Below are positions 6,237 to 10,703 of a stretch of 10,703 bases of DNA, piece by piece (position 1 is the stretch's first letter; the number at the start of each line of letters is the position of its first letter). Position numbers and translations under genes: made by a program. The notes below the pieces were generated by a model. That model searched no databases. It had not been told where the DNA came from and worked only from the letters and a program-made list of their open reading frames with translations. This DNA comes from Treponema sp. (GTDB lineage Bacteria; Spirochaetota; Spirochaetia; Treponematales; Breznakiellaceae), in NCBI GenBank assembly GCA_031261385.1, contig JAISJS010000044.1, positions 1 through 10,703 of the forward strand, given 5' to 3'.

Positions 6237-6266
6237 TAATCATGATTAACTTAAACACAATTAAGT
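6234..6266. promoter_or_regulatory. Operator-like palindrome cluster at the ATPase start site
   Basis: TTAATCATGATTAA (6236-6249) is a perfect 14-bp palindrome overlapping the -10 box and the expected start site. The hexamer ACTTAA occurs at 6234-6239 and 6249-6254 and appears inverted (TTAAGT) at 6261-6266, so CTTAA and TTAAG form a second short inverted repeat just before the ribosome-binding site. The placement suits a repressor. The binding protein is unknown; autoregulation through the gene's own winged helix is only a possibility. Confidence 0.5.
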
Positions 6267-6278
6267 AAAGGAGAGACC

Positions 6279-7679
6279 ATGTTTGTAGGACGGGAAAAAG
6301 AACTTGCAGAGTTGGAAAGACTCTATAGTACCAAAACATATCAATTTGTTATTCTCTATGGCAGAAGGAGAGTAGGAAAAAGCACCCTGATTAACCAGTT
6401 TATCCAAAATAAACAGGCAGTATATTTTACCGCCGTAGAATCCGACAGCAGGCGAAATCTTGAGCTTTTTAGCGGAATACTAATGAAACTGCGGGGTATA
6501 GAATCGGAGGCAATGTTTTCCTCCTGGGAAAAGGCTTTTGATGAAGCTGCGCTGCTTTCCAAAAAGCGGCTTGTTTTGATAATCGATGAGTACCCCTATC
6601 TGGCCCAGGCGGAAAAGAGTATTTCATCTATCCTGCAGCATTACTGTGATACGGTCTTTAAAAAAATTCCCATCATGATAATCCTTTGCGGTTCTTCAAT
6701 GTCGTTCATGGAAAACCAGGTCCTGGGTTATCAAAGCCCCCTGTACGGCAGACGAACCGCACAAATGAAAATTGAACCCTTTGGATACGGGGAGGCTGCG
6801 GCCTTTGTACCCAAATACACCCTTGAACAAAAGGCGCTTGTTTACGGCATAAGCGGAGGGATACCCAAATACCTTGAACTCATTAACGATTCTTTATCCA
6901 TAAAGAATAATATCATTAAAAATTATCTAATTATTACCGGATACCTTTACGAGGAACCGGTGAATCTTTTAAAACAGGAATTACGTGAGCCTGCCAAGTA
7001 CAATATGATTATCGAAGCGATCGCAAAAGGCGCTACCCGCATGAATGATATTTCCACCAAAACCGGCCTTGATTCCAGCGCCGTCTCCAATTATATAAAT
7101 TCATTAATTTCGCTTGGGATACTGCGAAAAGAATCTGCCGTTACCGAAGAAAAAAATAAACGCAAAACCCTGTACCGCCTTGCCGACACCATGTTTATTT
7201 TCTGGTACCGGTATGTTTTTGGAAATGAATTTTCTATCGTCACCGGTGACGCAGAATCCCTGTATGACAATGAAATTGAAGTCAACCTGAACCATTTTAT
7301 GGGACCTGTTTTTGAAAAAATGTGCGCCGAATATCTGGGCCGCCTTAACGCCATTCATCAAGGCAAAGTCCTCCCCTTCAAGATTCGTCAATTGGGCCGC
7401 TGGTGGGGTTCCAATCCTGTCACCAAAACAGAGGAAGAGATTGATTTATTGGGCGTAAATGAAAAATTATCCTCCGCCCTTTTCTGTGAATGTAAATACC
7501 GGAATCAACCGACCGATCTTTCGGTACTGAATGATTTGCTTGCAAAAGCAGAACGATGGCAGGAATATAAACACAAATACTTTATGCTGTTTTCCAAAAG
7601 CCGTTTCAGCAAAGAAGTTCAAACTATGGCGAAAAAAAGAGGTGATGTGCAGCTTGTGAGGCTGGAGGAGATGTATTAG
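6279..7679 (+). CDS. ArcATPase-type AAA+ ATPase with DUF234 nuclease-like domain
   Basis: This 466-residue protein has the three-part layout of the archaeal-type ATPase family within the STAND/AAA+ class. Residues 1-235 hold the ATPase: the opening MFVGREKELAEL, Walker A GRRRVGKS (28-35), Walker B LVLIIDEY (98-105) and a sensor-like IILCGSS (134-140). Residues 240-300 form a winged helix (MNDISTKTGLDSSAVSNYINSL; wing near KRKTLYRL). Residues 300-466 match DUF234, which has a PD-(D/E)XK-like fold; Asp389 (EEIDLLGV) and Glu404/Lys406 (CECKY) form an apparently intact nuclease triad. The biological role of these proteins is not established; nucleic-acid-linked or defence roles have been suggested. 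AAAGGAGAG (6267-6275) precedes the ATG closely. The gene is alone, with its own promoter and palindromic operator, and is convergent with the transglycosylase gene. Confidence 0.9.
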   Translation: MFVGREKELAELERLYSTKTYQFVILYGRRRVGKSTLINQFIQNKQAVYFTAVESDSRRNLELFSGILMKLRGIESEAMFSSWEKAFDEAALLSKKRLVLIIDEYPYLAQAEKSISSILQHYCDTVFKKIPIMIILCGSSMSFMENQVLGYQSPLYGRRTAQMKIEPFGYGEAAAFVPKYTLEQKALVYGISGGIPKYLELINDSLSIKNNIIKNYLIITGYLYEEPVNLLKQELREPAKYNMIIEAIAKGATRMNDISTKTGLDSSAVSNYINSLISLGILRKESAVTEEKNKRKTLYRLADTMFIFWYRYVFGNEFSIVTGDAESLYDNEIEVNLNHFMGPVFEKMCAEYLGRLNAIHQGKVLPFKIRQLGRWWGSNPVTKTEEEIDLLGVNEKLSSALFCECKYRNQPTDLSVLNDLLAKAERWQEYKHKYFMLFSKSRFSKEVQTMAKKRGDVQLVRLEEMY

Positions 7680-7710
7680 TTCCTGTTAAATTCTGATGCA
7701 AACGTTTCCC

Positions 7711-8490
7711 TCACCTTCCCGACAGCGGCGCCAATCTGAAAAGCCGCGCCTTCGTCACCTTGACGACAAGGTTTTCCGAAGACGCTTCCAGGGCAGCCAT
7801 ATCAAATGATGTTTCAATTTTTTGCCGGGTTTCCAGTATGCGCTGAATATAGTCCAGGGTCATTTTGGGGGCGCCCTGCGTTCGGACGCGGCCGGTTCCG
7901 GCGTTGTACATGGCAAGCGCGGCGATTTCAGTGCCGCCTGAGTCAAGGCAGAAGCGCAGATGGCTCATGCCGTATTGGGCATTGATGCCGGGATCATAAA
8001 AATCTACAACTGCCAATGCGGGGAACGATTTACTGTTAAGCTGAAAAAGCCCGCGGTCAATACTCTCATCGCGGTTTTTTGTGTTTATTGCATGGGGATT
8101 ATAATGGCTTTCCTCCCGGCACAGAGCAAAGGCGAGGCTTGGCGGTATATTCCGGGCGGCGGCATTGGCTAAAATGACTTCTGCAACTTCACGGGAACCG
8201 CACAGGGATCCAAAAAATTCGATAACCCAATCCCGGTTATTCAAATCAGCGTATAATTCCTGTATCTTATCCGCCTTTTCATCCTCACCATCAGCGGTAA
8301 GAACCGTGTTTTGAGGGGCCGGATTGGAAAATTCAGCGGAATTTTTTGCAGACATTACCACAGACCCGGCAAAAAGCCCGGGCCCATGGATGGCAATAAA
8401 GGCGCACAAAAACATCGATCCAAGAACGCTCAAAAAAACCGGAATTATTACTTCGCTTGTAAACGTAAACGCATCTTCATTCTTTCTCAC
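7711..8490 (-). CDS. Membrane-anchored SLT-family lytic transglycosylase
   Basis: This 259-residue protein has an N-terminal membrane segment (about 13-36, VIIPVFLSVLGSMFLCAFIAI), then a polar linker and an SLT (Slt70-like) domain at about 104-225. Family motifs are present in order: ALCREESHYNP with probable catalytic Glu127, DRGLFQLN (145-152), YDPGINAQYGMSHL (165-178) and AMYNAGTGRV (193-202). Such enzymes cleave the MurNAc-GlcNAc bond of peptidoglycan, forming 1,6-anhydroMurNAc, on the outer face of the cytoplasmic membrane. The first codon is GTG (8490-8488); no ATG is available before the membrane segment. GGGAG lies 13 nt upstream inside the end of serA, a rather long spacing, so the start is less certain than the domain. 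It begins 8 bp after the serA stop and is probably translated from the serC-serA transcript. Confidence 0.87.
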   Translation of the reverse strand: MRKNEDAFTFTSEVIIPVFLSVLGSMFLCAFIAIHGPGLFAGSVVMSAKNSAEFSNPAPQNTVLTADGEDEKADKIQELYADLNNRDWVIEFFGSLCGSREVAEVILANAAARNIPPSLAFALCREESHYNPHAINTKNRDESIDRGLFQLNSKSFPALAVVDFYDPGINAQYGMSHLRFCLDSGGTEIAALAMYNAGTGRVRTQGAPKMTLDYIQRILETRQKIETSFDMAALEASSENLVVKVTKARLFRLAPLSGR

Positions 8491-8498
8491 TATAAAAA

Positions 8499-9674
8499 CT
8501 ACACTCCCTGTTCTATTGTTCTGACACGGATTATCCCTTCCACCGTCTTGAGCTGCTCAAGCGCCGAGTCGGGTATCTTTTGCTCCGTGTCGATGATGTT
8601 ATACGCAAAATCGTCCCGATGGTGGTTTATTAAGTCCATTATATTGATATTGGTACCGGCAAGTATAGTGGTTATCTGCCCCACCATGTTGGGGATGTTG
8701 CGGTTTGCCACGAGGAGCCGGTGCGGGGCGCGCAGGTCAAGCCGGGCCCTGGGGAAGTTGACCGAATTTTTTATCGCCCCGGATTCAAGGTAATCGATGA
8801 GCTGACGCACCGCCATGACCGCGCAGTTGTCTTCCGCTTCGGGAGTTGACGCCCCGAGGTGGGGAACGCATATTGCGCGGGGGCAGGCCAAAAGTTCCGC
8901 CGAGGGGAAATCCGTCACATAGGCGGCGAGTTTTTCTTCTTTAAGAGCGGCGATGATATCTTCTTCATTGACAAGACCGCCGCGGGCCAGATTGATGATA
9001 CGGGCGTTCTTCTTCATCAGGCGGAATTTTTCCGCATTCAAAAGGCCCTTGGTCGTATCGATGAGGGGGACATGAAGCGTAACGTAATCGGCCTTTGAAA
9101 GCAGGCCTTCAAGGGTATCGGCGCGGACAACCTCGCGGGAAAGATCCCAGGCGGCCTCCACCGATATAAAGGGATCATAGCCGATAACTTTCATACCGAG
9201 GGAAACGGCGTCATTCGCAACCATTACCCCGATAGCGCCTAACCCAACCACGCCGAGTGTTTTGCCGCGGATCTCCGGCCCTTCAAATTTTGATTTGCCT
9301 TTTTCGACAAGGTCAGGCACTTCATCGGCTTTGTCGGCAATGGAACCGCCCCAATTTATTCCGCCTACGATGTTCCGTGAAGAGATCAACAGGGAGGCGA
9401 TGGCCAGTTCCTTAACCGCATTTGCGTTGCCGCCGGGGGTATTAAAAACCACGATGCCCCGGTCACTGCACTTGGGAACCGGGATATTGTTGACCCCTGC
9501 CCCCGCCCTGCCGATCGCCAAAACCGATTCGGGAATTTCAACATTATGGAGATCGGCGCTCCGCACGAGAATCGCATCGGGGTGCAAAATTTCGCTGGCC
9601 ACCTCAAAACGGTCACGGGGAAAAAGTTCCAGCCCCTCGGGGCTAATCTTGTTCATTGTCTGAATTTTAAACAC
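8499..9674 (-). CDS. serA: D-3-phosphoglycerate dehydrogenase
   Basis: SerA oxidises 3-phosphoglycerate to 3-phosphohydroxypyruvate with NAD, the first step of phosphorylated serine synthesis, in the cytoplasm. At 391 residues it is the short form, a catalytic/NAD-binding core plus a C-terminal ACT domain without the intervening domain of long forms. Visible features are GRAGAGVNNIPV, the Rossmann loop GVVGLGAIG (about 140-148), the catalytic Arg motif NLARGGLVNEEDI, and the His in VPHLGASTPEAEDN. The ACT domain occupies about 315-391 (NIPNMVGQITTILAGTNINI), where serine feedback binding is usual in the family. The start is GTG (9674-9672), fixed by AAGGAG six nt upstream; the ATG seven codons in lacks such a site. 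It follows serC by 27 bp. Confidence 0.96.
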   Translation of the reverse strand: MFKIQTMNKISPEGLELFPRDRFEVASEILHPDAILVRSADLHNVEIPESVLAIGRAGAGVNNIPVPKCSDRGIVVFNTPGGNANAVKELAIASLLISSRNIVGGINWGGSIADKADEVPDLVEKGKSKFEGPEIRGKTLGVVGLGAIGVMVANDAVSLGMKVIGYDPFISVEAAWDLSREVVRADTLEGLLSKADYVTLHVPLIDTTKGLLNAEKFRLMKKNARIINLARGGLVNEEDIIAALKEEKLAAYVTDFPSAELLACPRAICVPHLGASTPEAEDNCAVMAVRQLIDYLESGAIKNSVNFPRARLDLRAPHRLLVANRNIPNMVGQITTILAGTNINIMDLINHHRDDFAYNIIDTEQKIPDSALEQLKTVEGIIRVRTIEQGV

Positions 9675-9680
9675 TTGATA

Positions 9681-9686
9681 CTCCTT
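9681..9686 (-). promoter_or_regulatory. Ribosome-binding site fixing the serA GTG start
   Basis: On the minus strand, AAGGAG is followed after 6 nt (TATCAA) by the GTG at 9674. This supports the GTG as the initiator rather than the in-frame ATG seven codons further on. Confidence 0.8.
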
Positions 9687-9701
9687 CGCGGTTAGTAATC
9701 T

Positions 9702-10703
9702 TCATTTATAGTTTTTCTCAAAGTTCTTCATAAAGTCGATGAGAGTCTGCACTCCTTCGATCGGCATGGCGTTGTAGATGCTTGCCCGCATACCGCCGAC
9801 GAGACGGTGACCGGCAAGGTTGATGAGGCCGGCGGCGGCGGCTTCTTTGACAAAACGGGTTTCAAGTTCGCCGCGTTTTGCATCGTCATCAACTTTTGCA
9901 ACAAACGGAATGTTCATCAAACTGCGGAACGGTTTTTCTACCGGGGACCGGAACAGGGCGGACTTTTCCAGATGATTGTAGAACAGATCAGCTTTTGCAT
10001 AATTCAGTTTGGCGATAGCGTCCACGCCGCCCAAATCTTTTAACCATTGGAGAACGAGGCCGATGATGTAGATCCCGTAGCACGGCGGGGTATTGTACAT
10101 TGAGCCTTCGGCGGCATGGATGTCGTAGCGGAGCAGGGCCGGAGTCCAGGAGGGCGCATGACCAATCAGGTCATCGCGGATGATCACGACCGTGGTTCCT
10201 GCAGGCCCAAGATTTTTTTGCGCCCCTGCATAGAGAAGGCCGAACTTTGACACATCAAGAGGCTCGGAAAGAATGTTACTCGAAATATCGGCGACAAGGG
10301 GGACAGAGCCGGTATCGGGGATCTCCGCCCATTTGGTGCCCACGATGGTATTGTTCAGCGTGATGTGATAATACGCATCTCCGCTTTCGGGCGCAGGCGC
10401 CTTGGGGATATACGTGTAGGCCTTGTCTTTGGAGCTTGCCCGGATCGTCACATCGGCAAATTTAACGGCTTCCTCGGCGGCCTTTTTCGCCCAAATACCG
10501 GTCTCAATAACCGCGGCCTTTTTTTTCGGCGCGCCCTGCTCCACTCCCGCCAAATTGAGGGGAACCATCGAAAATTGCAGAGATGCCCCGCCCTGCAAAA
10601 AAAGCACTTTGTAGTTTGCCGGAATACCCATCAGCTCCCGGAGCAGGGCTTCGGTCTTTTCGATGATGGGCTTAAAGTCTTTGGACCGGTGGCTCATCTC
10701 CAT
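9702..10703 (-). CDS. serC: Phosphoserine aminotransferase (5' end cut off)
   Basis: SerC is the PLP-dependent class V aminotransferase that converts 3-phosphohydroxypyruvate plus glutamate to O-phosphoserine, the step after SerA. The 333 residues visible contain MEMSHRSKDF, the PLP-contact stretch FLQGGASLQF (35-44), VADISSNILS (137-146, with the pyridine-binding Asp), YAGAQKNLGPAG with the Schiff-base Lys (fragment residue 163), and the substrate-binding tail HRLVGGMRASIYNAMP (299-314). The ATG at the window edge is internal: the family normally has about 30 more residues upstream, including the FNAGPA segment, so the gene runs off the right edge. The real start and the operon promoter lie outside. 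It is the first of three visible genes of a serC-serA-transglycosylase operon. Confidence 0.96.
   Translation of the reverse strand: MEMSHRSKDFKPIIEKTEALLRELMGIPANYKVLFLQGGASLQFSMVPLNLAGVEQGAPKKKAAVIETGIWAKKAAEEAVKFADVTIRASSKDKAYTYIPKAPAPESGDAYYHITLNNTIVGTKWAEIPDTGSVPLVADISSNILSEPLDVSKFGLLYAGAQKNLGPAGTTVVIIRDDLIGHAPSWTPALLRYDIHAAEGSMYNTPPCYGIYIIGLVLQWLKDLGGVDAIAKLNYAKADLFYNHLEKSALFRSPVEKPFRSLMNIPFVAKVDDDAKRGELETRFVKEAAAAGLINLAGHRLVGGMRASIYNAMPIEGVQTLIDFMKNFEKNYK

Overview
The window (about 50% GC by eye) looks like chromosomal DNA of a spirochaete. A Treponema of the insect-gut type is the best guess, but this is inference. It rests on overall protein character: a stand-alone four-helix-bundle/IVS-type protein, a lone PTS IIA protein, exported HEAT and lipoprotein genes, an ArcATPase-DUF234 protein, and a short ACT-type SerA. 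No rRNA or marker gene is present to fix the taxon. I see no CRISPR array, integrase, transposase or prophage gene.

Layout. (1) 22-105 is a class II tRNA-Leu(CAG), followed by a clear GAAA-loop terminator. (2) 279-1097 (+) is a protein resembling MBL-fold metallo-hydrolases with an eroded metal site, preceded by a perfect 12-bp palindrome. It runs convergently, 4 bp apart, into a four-helix-bundle protein gene (-). (3) 1557-2003 (+) is a PTS IIA (fructose/Ntr type) gene. Its best promoter places transcription initiation at or next to the ATG, so the mRNA may be leaderless. (4) An imperfect inverted repeat occupies the gap before a two-gene minus-strand unit: a lipoprotein with a regular 26-residue YD-like repeat (4175-3324), then a secreted HEAT-like protein (3302-2112). 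(5) Divergent from these, 4252-6186 (+) encodes a cytoplasmic GH5 glycosidase whose motifs resemble the mostly fungal GH5_12 glucosylceramidase/steryl-glucosidase group. (6) 6279-7679 (+) is an AAA+ ATPase with a winged helix and a DUF234/PD-(D/E)XK-like C-terminus. It sits behind a good sigma-70-type promoter overlapped by a perfect 14-bp palindrome. (7) A minus-strand operon ends the window: serC (cut by the right edge), serA, and a membrane-anchored lytic transglycosylase.

How the parts work together. serC and serA encode two successive steps of phosphorylated serine biosynthesis, and the transglycosylase is a tightly packed third gene. The lipoprotein and HEAT genes probably form one envelope-associated unit of unknown function. 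The GH5 gene shares their 76-bp divergent control region but encodes a soluble protein, so it may act on imported glycosides. There is no single obvious new defence or mobile system. The most unusual items are the GH5_12-like enzyme, the repeat lipoprotein/HEAT pair, the apparently leaderless PTS IIA gene and the palindromic operator at the ATPase promoter.
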